From assembly GCF_015351075.1 (NCBI RefSeq), contig NZ_JADKRS010000003.1, positions 335,717 to 399,716 on the forward strand: DNA of 64,000 nucleotides. The letters are read 5' to 3'. Made by a program: the position numbers and the translations under genes. Of the stretch, positions 1 through 9,750 are shown in pieces. Each line of letters begins with the position of its first letter. Within the stretch, counting starts at the first letter, position 1. The stretch comes from Clavibacter sp. VKM Ac-2873. Its GTDB lineage: Bacteria > Actinomycetota > Actinomycetes > Actinomycetales > Microbacteriaceae. The notes under the pieces were generated by a model that saw nothing but the letters and a program-made list of their open reading frames with translations, had not been told where the DNA came from and did no database searches.

Positions 1-1
1 G

Positions 2-670
2 TTCCGCTCGATCCTCCTGCCGCTCATCGCGACCGGCGGGTTCGTGCTGTCGCTGTTCGCGACCTACGGCCTCATCGTCGCCGTGTTCCAGTTCGGCTGG
101 GGCGCGGGGCTCATCGGGCTGGAGAGCCCGGGGCCGATCCTGAGCTTCCTGCCGGTGATCCTCGTCGGGATCCTGTTCGGGCTCGCCATGGACTACCAGC
201 TGTTCCTCGCCAGCGGCATGCGGGAGGCGTACGTGCACGGCGCCGACGCGCGGCTCGCGGTGGTGCAGGGCTTCCGGGCAGGACGCGCGGTCGTCACGGC
301 GGCGGCGCTCATCATGGTGTCGGTGTTCGGCGGCTTCGTCTTCTCGGAGTCGACCATCATCCGCTCGATCGGCTTCGGCCTCGCGTTCGGCGTGCTCCTC
401 GACGCGTTCGTGGTGCGGATGCTGCTGATGCCCGCGCTCATGCACCTGCTGGGCCGCTCGGCCTGGTGGCTGCCGCGCTGGCTCGACCGGATCCTGCCGG
501 ACGTCGACATCGAGGGCGCCGCGCTCGAGCGCACGCACCCGCACGCGTCGGCGGCGTCGGCGCCGGATCTCCCGGCCGGCCTCCCGGCGGACGGCGGGCA
601 CGGCGCGCACGCGGCCCCGCCCACGGCGTCCACCATCCAGGCCGAGACGGCGGCGGCCCCGCGCGACTGA
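2..670 (+). CDS. MMPL/RND-family membrane transporter, C-terminal part
   Basis: The reading frame is open from base 2, so the gene begins left of the window; 222 residues are visible. They show the last membrane block of an MMPL (actinobacterial RND) exporter: hydrophobic helices, a conserved stretch around GILFGLAMDYQLFLASGMRE, and the motif RAGRAVVTAAALIMVSVFGG with a charged residue in the membrane segment, as in proton-driven MMPL proteins. The tail after about residue 165 is polar and Ala/Pro-rich and probably cytoplasmic. Proteins of this family move lipids or drugs across the plasma membrane; the substrate cannot be read from this fragment. The next gene starts 56 bases on in the same direction. 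Confidence 0.88.
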   Translation, partial: FRSILLPLIATGGFVLSLFATYGLIVAVFQFGWGAGLIGLESPGPILSFLPVILVGILFGLAMDYQLFLASGMREAYVHGADARLAVVQGFRAGRAVVTAAALIMVSVFGGFVFSESTIIRSIGFGLAFGVLLDAFVVRMLLMPALMHLLGRSAWWLPRWLDRILPDVDIEGAALERTHPHASAASAPDLPAGLPADGGHGAHAAPPTASTIQAETAAAPRD

Positions 671-726
671 GCGCACGCCCGGTATCGTCGGAGCGGGCTC
701 GCCGTCGTGCCCGGGAGGCGAGCACC

Positions 727-1917
727 ATGACCACGTCCGATCGCCGACCGGGGGCCGCCGACGCACCCGCATCCGCGCGCCTGCCCGTCGTCGTGGTGGG
801 CGCCGGCGTCATGGGCGCGCTGTGGATCCGGATGCTCGCCGACTCCCCGCACGCCGCGCTCGTGGGGGTCGTCGACCTCGACGTGCCGCTCGCGGAGTCC
901 GCCGTGCGCGAGGCCGGGCTCGACGGGATCGCCGTGGGCGCGTCCGTCGCCGAGGTCGCCGCGCGCTCGGGTGCCCGGGCCGTGGTGAACGTGACCGTGC
1001 CGCAGGCGCACCGCGTCGTGAACGAGCAGGCGCTCCGCGCGGGCCTCCCGGTGCTGTGCGAGAAGCCGCTCGCGCCGACCGTCGCCGAGGCGCTGCGCCA
1101 GGTCGCGCTCGCCGACATCACCGGCGGGCTCCTCATGGTCAGCCAGTCGCGCCGGTACTTCACGCACCTCACCGCCTTCCGCGCGGCCGTCGCGCAGCTC
1201 GGGCCGCTCGCGGTCGTGCACGCGCAGTTCCTGCACGAGGACCACGAGCCCGGCTTCCGCGAGCAGATGGCGCATCCGCTGCTCGTCGACATGTCCATCC
1301 ACCACTTCGACCAGCTGCGCTACGCGACGGGCGAGGAGCCCGTGGCCGTGCGCTGCAGCTCGTGGAACCCTCCGTGGAGCTGGTTCGCGGGCGATGCCGC
1401 GGCCACCGCCGACTTCGAGCTCGCGTCCGGCGCGCGCTTCGCGTACGTCGGCAGCCGCTGCACGCCCGGCATGCCCACCTCGTGGAACGCCGACTGGCGC
1501 GCGTACGGCGAGCGCGGCGCGGCGCACTGGGACGGCGACGACGTCGTCGGGCTCGACGTCCCGGGCGGCCGGTTCGACGTGCCCGCGCACCCCGAGGGCA
1601 TCGCCGCGTCGCTCGAGGAGTTCGTCGGATCCCTCCGCGCCGGCACCACCCCGCCGACGGAGGTGCGGCACAACGTGCTCAGCCTCGCGATGGTGGAGGG
1701 CGCGATCCGCAGCAGCGAGCGGGGCGGGGGGCGCGTCGTCATCGCCGACCTGCTCGAGGACGCGCTCGCCCAGGCCATCGCCGACGAGCGGAGCGCCGAC
1801 GTCGCCGATGCGCTGCGCTCCTGGACGAGCGCGGCGGACGGCATCCGCACGCCGGCCTGGGGATCCGCGCCCGCCGCCACCCCGCCCGCCCCGACCGCCC
1901 CGCGCGACGCCCGCTGA
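727..1917 (+). CDS. Gfo/Idh/MocA family NAD(P)-dependent oxidoreductase
   Basis: 396 residues. The N-terminus carries a Rossmann fold (VVVGAGVMGALWIRML at about 20-35) and the family signature CEKPLAPT near residue 115, whose lysine is catalytic in this family. The C-terminal alpha/beta domain has an MSIHHFDQLRY segment with the histidine pair typical of sugar dehydrogenases. The ATG at 727 is chosen because GGGAGGCG lies about 6 bases upstream; a longer open frame reaches back into the MMPL gene but has no such site. Members oxidise or epimerise sugars and inositols. The GH2 glycosidase follows 98 bases downstream, which suggests joint catabolism of a glycoside or its uronic or keto derivative. 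Substrate not determined. Confidence 0.9.
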   Translation: MTTSDRRPGAADAPASARLPVVVVGAGVMGALWIRMLADSPHAALVGVVDLDVPLAESAVREAGLDGIAVGASVAEVAARSGARAVVNVTVPQAHRVVNEQALRAGLPVLCEKPLAPTVAEALRQVALADITGGLLMVSQSRRYFTHLTAFRAAVAQLGPLAVVHAQFLHEDHEPGFREQMAHPLLVDMSIHHFDQLRYATGEEPVAVRCSSWNPPWSWFAGDAAATADFELASGARFAYVGSRCTPGMPTSWNADWRAYGERGAAHWDGDDVVGLDVPGGRFDVPAHPEGIAASLEEFVGSLRAGTTPPTEVRHNVLSLAMVEGAIRSSERGGGRVVIADLLEDALAQAIADERSADVADALRSWTSAADGIRTPAWGSAPAATPPAPTAPRDAR

Positions 1918-2015
1918 CCGACGCGCCCGCCTCCCGTCCGGCGCCGTCCCATCCCGCCGCGGCAGGCTGGCCTCGACCGCACCTCCCCTCCGTCTCGACA
2001 GAAGGAAGCCCGATC

Positions 2016-3872
<1,857 letters not shown>

Positions 3873-3894
3873 CCGGCTGCCGCCGCGATCCTGA

Positions 3895-5018
3895 TGGATC
3901 ACGAGCGCCGGCTCTCGTACCCGGCGACTCACTCTCCCCGGCCCCGTTCCGCTGGACAAGCGTGTCGACGACGAGCTGTCCAGCGCAGCACGCGTCGCGA
4001 TCACCGTGGCAACGCGAATGGCCGACCGGCTTGCTCGTACACGCGAGGAGGCCGCTCGCACCGGGCAGGGCCGCTCCGAGCACGAGGTGAAGCAGCTCCA
4101 GCAGCGCCTCAGGGCCGAGCGCGACGCCGCAGTGGCGAAGGTCTCCGTCGTCGAGCGGCCCGAGTACTGGGAGCGCTCGTCCCTCATGGACCAGGCGTCC
4201 ATGCACGAGACCGCGCAGCAGTGGAAGGACGCCGACCCGCGGGCCCAGGCAGCCTCCGAGACCATCGGCCGGGAGCTGCGCGAGCGATACGGCATCGACG
4301 TCACCAACCCGCAGGCGAACCCCGACGCCGTGCGCGCCGCCCTCCGCGAGCGTGCCGACGTGGAGGCAGCACAGAACGCGGCGGCAGCGGAGAAGTCCGG
4401 ACGCGGCGAGGCGGCCGTCGAGACGGCCCTCGGCGGCGCCGCGCTCGACGAGGCCGCACGGCTCGACGCGCGCGCCGCGTCAGAGCGCAACGACGGCCAA
4501 GCCATCGCCACCGAGCCGAACGCCGATGTCGACACCAGACGAACCGATCGGGCCGCCGAGCTCGAGCTCCAGGCGCGCGAGTACGACTCCCAGGCCGAAG
4601 CCGGTGGCGACATCGCCGGTCCCACTCCGGACGAGCTCCGTGAGCTCGCCGAGGACGCCCGCACGCAGGCGCAGCTCCACCGGGAGCCTGCAGAGGTCGG
4701 CGCCGCGCAGAGCGCCCCGCAGCAGGCCGCACAGGCCGGCGCCGAGACGAACGCCGCCAGCGACCAGGGCCCGCGAACGCCGAGCGCAGCGCGGGGGAGG
4801 CCCACTACGACAGCGCTGAGCGTCAGACGGCGATGGCCGCCGAGCTCGGCCGTCGGGGGGTGCCCCAGCAGACCGTCGACGTCCGCATGCGCGCCGAGGT
4901 CGCTCACGGGCGGCCCGCCTCCGAGGCACCCGTCCAGGGGCAGCAGGTGAACGTGCCGCAGACCAAGCGCGGCCGCGGCGCGAACCGCGCCACGGAGCGC
5001 ATGCAGCAGGACCGGTGA
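3895..5018 (+). pseudogene. Remnant of a conjugative-plasmid protein (relaxase/mobilisation C-terminus), frameshifted
   Basis: The frame opens right after a stop at 3892 and reads LDKRVDDELSSAARVAIT then RMADRLARTREEAAR, without a credible start; the first available start is GTG 4006. The protein is Ala/Arg/Glu-rich and helical and looks like the C-terminal part of actinobacterial TraA/mobilisation proteins (inference from style and neighbours). Near 4765-4790 the sensible reading changes frame. The first frame continues as a Pro/Ser/Arg-rich shadow, whereas frame 3 continues as ERSAGEAHYDSAERQTAMAA and ends in AELGRRGVPQQTVDVRMRAE before the stop at 5018. So it looks both 5'-truncated and frameshifted. 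The 3' part shares a G-V-P-x7-M-R-A motif with the gene at 5176. Confidence 0.6.
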
Positions 5019-5179
5019 CGACGACGAGCGACGCCCGTCCGGCGACTACAGAGCGCTGGACCGAGTACCGGCAGATGCGCGACAACGACGCAGCCCGAGC
5101 CGCCCGCGGGGCCCCTCTCGTGAGGAAGCCTCCAGCGACTCCTACTACCGAGACGACATCGGCAAGCCGGGGCGCATGA
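5015..5179 (+). CDS. Small hypothetical protein in plasmid-remnant cluster
   Basis: 54 residues, GTG start overlapping the preceding stop (GTGA) and a stop overlapping the next ATG (ATGA), the layout of translationally coupled genes. The product starts TTTSDARPATTERWTEYRQM and is polar, with no membrane segment. I do not recognise it. The frame of the next gene is also open across the second half of this stretch (SSDSYYRDDIGKPGR just before its ATG), so the true arrangement may instead be one longer decayed gene. Confidence 0.35.
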   Translation: MTTTSDARPATTERWTEYRQMRDNDAARAARGAPLVRKPPATPTTETTSASRGA

Positions 5180-5715
5180 CCAGTCTCGGATCCAGAGTCG
5201 ACCGGGACCACGAACCACCCCGCACCATCGCCGAGGAGAAGGCATTGATGCAGGCCGACGTCGACAGGCAAGTCACCGCTCTCAGCGATGCCGGAGTCCC
5301 GCCGGAAGCGATCTACGTCCAGATGCGGAGCCACCTCGCCGCGACCATGGCCGCCCAGATGCAGCGCGACGCCCAGGCCGCGGAGCTGCTGTCCTACCAG
5401 GGGGTCTCAGCCGAGACCCTCACCGCCCACATGCAGGCCTCGATCGAAGCTGGAGACGCCGTGGTCGCGGACCTTCGTGATCGCCTGCTCGCGCCCCAGG
5501 CAGATCCGCGACAGGAACGCGCGGACTCGCTGAGGGAGCTCGGCGTGCCCGAGGCCGCGATCGCGGCTCAGATGCGCGCCGGTGCCGCCACCCCGAGCGT
5601 GACGACGCAGGCCACCCCGAGTACCGCAACCGCTGATGCGCCACAGACGCGAATGGCGCGGCTCGCAGCTCGAGTCACGGGCCGCAGCGCGCCGCACGCG
5701 GCCGCCGAGAGGTAG
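5176..5715 (+). CDS. Hypothetical plasmid-type protein with repeated GVPxxxxxxxMRA motifs
   Basis: 179 residues, soluble, Ala/Gln-rich and predicted helical. It contains three copies of a short motif, G-V-[PS]-x7-M-[RQ]-[AS]: GVPPEAIYVQMRS (about 40-52), GVSAETLTAHMQA (about 77-89) and GVPEAAIAAQMRA (about 123-135). The same motif stands at the 3' end of the preceding remnant. The copies lie about 37-46 residues apart, suggesting tandem helical modules. I cannot name a family; the context is degraded conjugation DNA, so a transfer-associated or plasmid-maintenance role is possible. A strong hairpin follows 18 bases after the stop. Confidence 0.55.
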   Translation: MTSLGSRVDRDHEPPRTIAEEKALMQADVDRQVTALSDAGVPPEAIYVQMRSHLAATMAAQMQRDAQAAELLSYQGVSAETLTAHMQASIEAGDAVVADLRDRLLAPQADPRQERADSLRELGVPEAAIAAQMRAGAATPSVTTQATPSTATADAPQTRMARLAARVTGRSAPHAAAER

Positions 5716-5733
5716 CCGGGCGAACACGCAGAA

Positions 5734-5761
5734 GGGGGGGAGCGCGAATGCGCTCCCCCCC
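5734..5761 (+). terminator. G/C-run hairpin after the plasmid-type gene
   Basis: Perfect 12-bp stem (seven G then AGCGC at 5734-5745; complement at 5750-5761) with a 4-nt loop GAAT, 18 bases after the stop at 5715. There is no U-tract. It also lies just past the T4CP tail remnant on the other strand and could end transcription from either side. Confidence 0.6.
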
Positions 5762-5767
5762 CCCTCG

Positions 5768-5836
5768 TCATGCTCGGTTGGGGTACTCCTCGTCGTCGTA
5801 GATCCCCGATGGCTGCCCACCCGGCTCGACGAGCGC
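5768..5836 (-). pseudogene. C-terminal tail of a VirD4/TraG-like coupling protein (remnant 1)
   Basis: The minus strand reads ALVEPGGQPSGIYDDEEYP followed by NRA and a stop at 5768. The same tail, 16 of 22 residues and 57 of 69 bases identical by my own alignment, ends the decayed type IV coupling protein at 11350-11797. Only the tail remains here. Both copies face the same way and bracket the toxin/protease cassette. Confidence 0.6.
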
Positions 5837-5870
5837 CGATGATGGCCGCTGCGTGGGGGTCGTACGCGTT

Positions 5871-5898
5871 ATCGGACATAACGTAAATTATCTGCACA
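5871..5898 (-). other. dif-like Xer recombination site
   Basis: Read on the minus strand: an 11-bp left arm TGTGCAGATAA (5888-5898), 6-bp centre TTTACG (5882-5887) and right arm TTATGTCCGAT (5871-5881). Each arm matches the E. coli dif XerC and XerD arms (GGTGCGCATAA and TTATGTTAAAT) at 8 of 11 positions, with identical spacing and the expected ATAA/TTAT inner ends. It is in an AT-richer gap beside the T4CP tail remnant. It is either the chromosomal dif or the site of a Xer-integrated element. No second copy was seen in the window. Confidence 0.5.
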
Positions 5899-5964
5899 AT
5901 TCAACGAGCATCATGGAAGCTCACAGCATGGCTGTATTGAGGTCGTACGCGGCCCTGGCGCATT

Positions 5965-5996
5965 GGATGCCAGTGCACGAATGTGCACAGGCATCC
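5965..5996. repeat. 32-bp near-perfect palindrome
   Basis: Arms GGATGCC-A-GTGCAC and GTGCAC-A-GGCATCC around GAAT; only the A/A pair does not match. It lies between the dif-like site and two hairpins, within 250 bp of non-coding DNA. It could be a protein-binding site, part of an oriT, or a transcript end. Confidence 0.55.
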
Positions 5997-6027
5997 TCTG
6001 TTATCAGAAGCTAGGGGTATTGCCGAC

Positions 6028-6060
6028 GATGAGGCGTCAGTTGGACGCCGACGCCTCATC
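6028..6060. terminator. Hairpin, second in tandem downstream of the YD-repeat operon
   Basis: Perfect 11-bp stem GATGAGGCGTC / GACGCCTCATC with an 11-nt loop. On the minus strand it follows the hairpin at 6083-6116, giving a tandem terminator after the two-gene operon. Confidence 0.6.
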
Positions 6061-6082
6061 TACGATGAGACGACTGCAACGC

Positions 6083-6116
6083 AATCGGCTCCAGCAGTTG
6101 CATGCTGGAGCCGATT
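6083..6116 (-). terminator. Hairpin terminator of the YD-repeat/small-protein operon
   Basis: Perfect 14-bp stem AATCGGCTCCAGCA / TGCTGGAGCCGATT with a 6-nt loop, 23 bases past the stop of the small membrane protein at 6140. T-rich sequence flanks it on the plus side as well, so it may work in both directions. Confidence 0.75.
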
Positions 6117-6139
6117 TGGCGTTTAACTCAACGCTGATT

Positions 6140-6331
6140 CTACTTGCGCGTCTTACCTACCTGAACCGAGCCGCGGACCACGACGACAGCGGTCATGATG
6201 ATAGCTACGACGAGGAGGGCGAGGATGATGATTTTGAGAGCACCATCTTCCATGTAGTTGAGACCCAGGACAGCGAGGATCACTTCTACCGCGAGTATGA
6301 CAAGGTAAAGAATTAACATGGGGCGTTTCAC
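6140..6331 (-). CDS. Small two-helix membrane protein, candidate immunity protein
   Basis: 63 residues from GTG 6331, or about 59 from the in-frame ATG at 6319. The GTG is preferred: AGAGAAGAG lies 6-8 bases upstream in the 14-base gap behind the YD-repeat gene. Two hydrophobic helices are clear (about 5-23, LILYLVILAVEVILAVLG; about 32-52, ALKIIILALLVVAIIMTAVVV) with a basic tail ending GKTRK. No database family comes to mind. Its codons are much richer in A/T than those of neighbours. Position, size and two-helix form fit an immunity protein for the hydrophobic tail of the YD-repeat protein upstream; that role is inference. Confidence 0.65.
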   Translation of the reverse strand: MKRPMLILYLVILAVEVILAVLGLNYMEDGALKIIILALLVVAIIMTAVVVVRGSVQVGKTRK

Positions 6332-6345
6332 GAGGTTCTCTTCTC

Positions 6346-9300
6346 TTAATCACATTGTGCGTTGATGTCGGCAATTGCGTATCCCAGGCCGCCGACAGAA
6401 GCAATGAAGCCGATTGCTGCGGCTGCTCCTGCGAACACGGTGGGAGCGCCGACAACGACTCCGACCCCGGAGGCAAGAACACCGATAGCCGCAAGAATAC
6501 CGAATGCGATGGCCCCTGCACAGTTGAGGCCGGTGGGATCGGAGTTGTTGATCGGGTTGCATGAGGCGTAGGCGTAGGGCTGCTTCTCCTGGCCGCTGGG
6601 ATCCATCTGCGTGAAGCGTCCCAGGGTGGCGTCGTAGTAGCGCGCGCCCATCTTGTACAGGTTGGTCGACTCCTGGTAGCCGCCGATGTAGCGCAGCGAG
6701 TTCAGTGCGACCGCGCTGTTGGTCGACGTCGCCCGCTCCTCGCCGTAGGGGCTGTAGGAGTACCCGCCTTCCCAGATGCCTGCACCTGAGAACATGCCGA
6801 TGACAGAGCCGAGCAGATCGGAGACGTAGTAGTGGCTGGACGAGATCCGGAAGCCGACTGCTTCGCCGTCATCGGTACGGCTGTAGTTCTGCACCAGGCT
6901 GGCAGACGTGTTCGTCTGGCGTGAGAGACCGAGTAGCGAGTTAGAGAAGGACCGGCCCCCGGTGGCGCTCTGGGTGTCCGTGTTGCCCTCGCCGAAGGCG
7001 GCGAAGTTCGTCGCTCCGATGCTCTGGACCTGGCCGCGGTCACCGTAGGTTGCGACGGCGCCGGTGATGCCGTTCTTGACCTGGTTGCCGGCGGCGTCGT
7101 AGACCCACTGGGTGGTGTCGTCGCTGGAGCCGACGAGTTGGTTGGCGGCGTTGTACCGGTAGTCCGTGGCGGTGTCCTGCGCTCCGCCAGTACTGCCGGC
7201 GCGGATCTGCGAGAGGCGGTTGCCGGCGGCGTCATAGGAGTACGCCCACATGGCGTTGGTATTGCCGCCGGCCTTCTCCTCTGCGATCTCGAGTCGGTTC
7301 AGCGAGTCGTACTGGTACGCGGTCACCGCGCCGGCGGGGACGCCTTCTTCCTTGCCGCTGACGCGGGTCTGGATCGTGGTGGTGTCCTTGCCGTCCTTCG
7401 CATACGTGTAGGCGACATCAGCGGTCACGTTGCCGGCGGCGTTCTTGGCTTGCACCTGGGTGGTGCGGCCGGACTTGTCGATGGTGGTGACCATCTGTGC
7501 GCCGGCCGGGAACACGCGTCGGGTCTCTGCACTGTTCGCGTTGTACTCGAAGAGCGTGCATCCGCTGTTCGCGGCGGGGTTGCCGCTGGTGGGGCAGACT
7601 CCGCCGGGCTCGCGCTGGGTGACGAGCTCGTTGGCACCGTTGTAGGTGTTGGTCGTGACGCCGCTGGTGTCCTCGAAGGTGAGGATGTTCCCGGCCGCGT
7701 CGTAGCTGTACTTCTGGTTGAGGCCGGCGAGAGCACCGATCTGGCTGGTGGTGTTGCCGAGGGTGTCGTACTCGTACTGCTTGGTCCCGGCGAAGCTGTC
7801 GGAGTCGTACTGGACGAGTCCATTCGGGTAGTACGTCTTCGCGAGGGTGCTGCCGTTGGCGAACGTGATGACCGTCTGGCGGTCACGGACGTCATACGCG
7901 TACTTGGTCACCTTGCCGCGCGGGTCGGTGACGCTGGTGACGCGAGAGAGCGCGTCGTACGTGTACGTCGTCGCACCCTGCGGCGCCGGCGGGGTGACCT
8001 TGATCAGGTTGTACATGCCGTCGTAGTTGTAGCGGGTGACGTTCCCGTTTCCGTCCTTGGCGGAGCAGAGCTGGCCCGGGGAGCCGCCACAGATGGTGTG
8101 GTCCCAGTTGTCGTACACGCGCTCGAATTCGACAGCGCCGGTTCCACCGGCGGTGGTGTCCGCCTTCTTGGTGGGGTTGCCGGCGGCGTCGTAGTCGTAG
8201 CTGGCGGTGTTGCCGCTGGCGTCGGTGGAGCACTTGACCTGGAAGGAGTCGCCGCCGCTCGAAGCGCAACCGGCGCCAGCCGAGTACACGGCGGAGGCTG
8301 CGGCACCGGTGGGCAGCTCGGTCTTCGTGGCGTTGTTGAGGCCGTCGTACTGGAACTTGGTGTCATTGCCGGGCGTGCTGCCGGATCCAAGAGCGTCGGT
8401 CGAGGTCTGGATGTCGCTGTTCGCGGTCCAGGTCTGCGAGCGGGTGCGGTTCAGCGGGTTCTTGGTGGAGGTGACGCGGCCCTGGTTGTCGTACGTGAAG
8501 GTCGAGGCCTTCCCGTTCGGGTTGGTGACGACGGTGTTGCCGCTGTTGTACGCGAAGTTCGTGACGACGTCGGCCTTGTCCCCGTACGTCGGGGAGGTGG
8601 ACTTCTGCGTGATCTTGGTGACCTTGTGCGCGGTGTTGTAGCCGAACGTGATCGTCGTCGTACCGGGCGCGGACGGCACGGTCAGCGTGGAGAGCCGGCC
8701 CGTGGTGTCGTACGTCATCGTGGTGACGGCACCGCCGGGCTTCTCGATCTTCGTCAGCTGGCCGGAGCCGTTCCGCGTGTACGTGGTCGTGCGGTTGGCC
8801 GAGTCGAGGATCGAGGTGATCTTCGGGTCCGTGCCGGTGGTGTGGTTCACGCGCGTGAAGCGGCCGGAGGTGTCCTTGACCGCGTAGGTCGTGGCGGACG
8901 TGGTCCAGTCGTTGGTGAGGCCGATGCCGTTGCGGTCCACGTGGTAGATCAGACGCTTCGTGTTCACGTCGAAGTGGTAGGCCTCGCCGTTCTCGTTGTA
9001 ACGCAGCTGCCAGGTGAACTCGCCCTTGTTGAGGGTGGCCTTGAAGCCGGCCGGGGCGGCCCAGGCGCCGCTGCTGTTCTTGGTGAACTTGGCCTGGAAC
9101 CCGTTCGGGCCGACGAAGATCGCTTCGGTTTCGCCGCTGTTCACGGAGAGGCCGAAGTCCATGTAGCTCATGACGGAGGACCAGCCGCCGCCGAGGGCGC
9201 CGGCGGAGCTCGAGAGGCCGTTGTAGAACCGGTCTGCGCGGACGCCGATGCCCGCGGCCGAGCTCGTGCCGTCGTTCGCGGTCAGGAGCAGGTTGCCGTT

Positions 9301-9750
9301 GGCCACGTTGACGCGGGCGACCGTGTCGTCGGAGAGCGTGATGTCCTGGAACGACATGTAGGGCAGTGCGCCGAGTCCTGGCGCGCCGACCGGCGTGCCA
9401 GCCGGTGCGCGGTTGGCGGTCCCTGCCTTGGTGAGCGAGCGGTCCGAGCTTGGGATCTTCCACTCGGTTGGCTCAGCCGCGGGCGTGCCCGCATCGGCCG
9501 GCTCCGCCGAAATGCTGCCGGGCGTCCAGACCGCGTCCTTAGCGGCCTTCTGGGCCTCGTCCTGCATCTGCTTGTTGACCTGCGCAGGATCCTGCGTCTG
9601 GTCCTCGAACTGGACCGGCCCTGCGGCGGTCTCGGCGGTGGCCGGCAATGCGCCAAGCCCCGTGATCATCACGGTGCTCGTCGCGATGATCGCGATCGTG
9701 CACCTCACTTTGCCGGCCGTACGCCGGCTCAAGACGCGTTGACCGCGCAT
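6346..9750 (-). CDS. Secreted YD-repeat (RHS) protein with hydrophobic C-terminal domain
   Basis: 1134 residues. Sec signal peptide (basic start, hydrophobic core about 17-36, likely cut after LPATA). Residues ~120-330 form an N-terminal beta-rich domain, then many YD/RHS repeats of the form YDAAGN or YDxxGR (about 340-980), then the RHS core signature LRYIGGYQESTNLYKMGARYY with YDATLGRFTQMDP and DPTGLN (1071-1076). In this family the repeats fold into a hollow shell and the part after the core is the variable toxin. Here the tail is only 58 residues (1077-1134; 6349-6522), Gly/Ala/Val-rich with at least two potential membrane helices, and bounded by C1077 and C1133. GGGGAG precedes the ATG by 4 bases. 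The next gene on the strand begins 14 bases after the stop. GGATCC, frequent in core genes, is rare here, pointing to transfer. Confidence 0.9.
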   Translation of the reverse strand: MRGQRVLSRRTAGKVRCTIAIIATSTVMITGLGALPATAETAAGPVQFEDQTQDPAQVNKQMQDEAQKAAKDAVWTPGSISAEPADAGTPAAEPTEWKIPSSDRSLTKAGTANRAPAGTPVGAPGLGALPYMSFQDITLSDDTVARVNVANGNLLLTANDGTSSAAGIGVRADRFYNGLSSSAGALGGGWSSVMSYMDFGLSVNSGETEAIFVGPNGFQAKFTKNSSGAWAAPAGFKATLNKGEFTWQLRYNENGEAYHFDVNTKRLIYHVDRNGIGLTNDWTTSATTYAVKDTSGRFTRVNHTTGTDPKITSILDSANRTTTYTRNGSGQLTKIEKPGGAVTTMTYDTTGRLSTLTVPSAPGTTTITFGYNTAHKVTKITQKSTSPTYGDKADVVTNFAYNSGNTVVTNPNGKASTFTYDNQGRVTSTKNPLNRTRSQTWTANSDIQTSTDALGSGSTPGNDTKFQYDGLNNATKTELPTGAAASAVYSAGAGCASSGGDSFQVKCSTDASGNTASYDYDAAGNPTKKADTTAGGTGAVEFERVYDNWDHTICGGSPGQLCSAKDGNGNVTRYNYDGMYNLIKVTPPAPQGATTYTYDALSRVTSVTDPRGKVTKYAYDVRDRQTVITFANGSTLAKTYYPNGLVQYDSDSFAGTKQYEYDTLGNTTSQIGALAGLNQKYSYDAAGNILTFEDTSGVTTNTYNGANELVTQREPGGVCPTSGNPAANSGCTLFEYNANSAETRRVFPAGAQMVTTIDKSGRTTQVQAKNAAGNVTADVAYTYAKDGKDTTTIQTRVSGKEEGVPAGAVTAYQYDSLNRLEIAEEKAGGNTNAMWAYSYDAAGNRLSQIRAGSTGGAQDTATDYRYNAANQLVGSSDDTTQWVYDAAGNQVKNGITGAVATYGDRGQVQSIGATNFAAFGEGNTDTQSATGGRSFSNSLLGLSRQTNTSASLVQNYSRTDDGEAVGFRISSSHYYVSDLLGSVIGMFSGAGIWEGGYSYSPYGEERATSTNSAVALNSLRYIGGYQESTNLYKMGARYYDATLGRFTQMDPSGQEKQPYAYASCNPINNSDPTGLNCAGAIAFGILAAIGVLASGVGVVVGAPTVFAGAAAAIGFIASVGGLGYAIADINAQCD

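Noticed and set aside
5963..6316. 117-codon plus-strand frame across the small membrane gene
   Set aside because: It runs through three hairpins, has no ribosome site and is a composition shadow. The minus-strand two-helix protein has a ribosome site and operon position.
6900..8950. Repeats in the YD region considered as a CRISPR or tandem DNA array
   Set aside because: The period is irregular and follows protein YD repeats; spacing and codons vary, and no cas gene is present.
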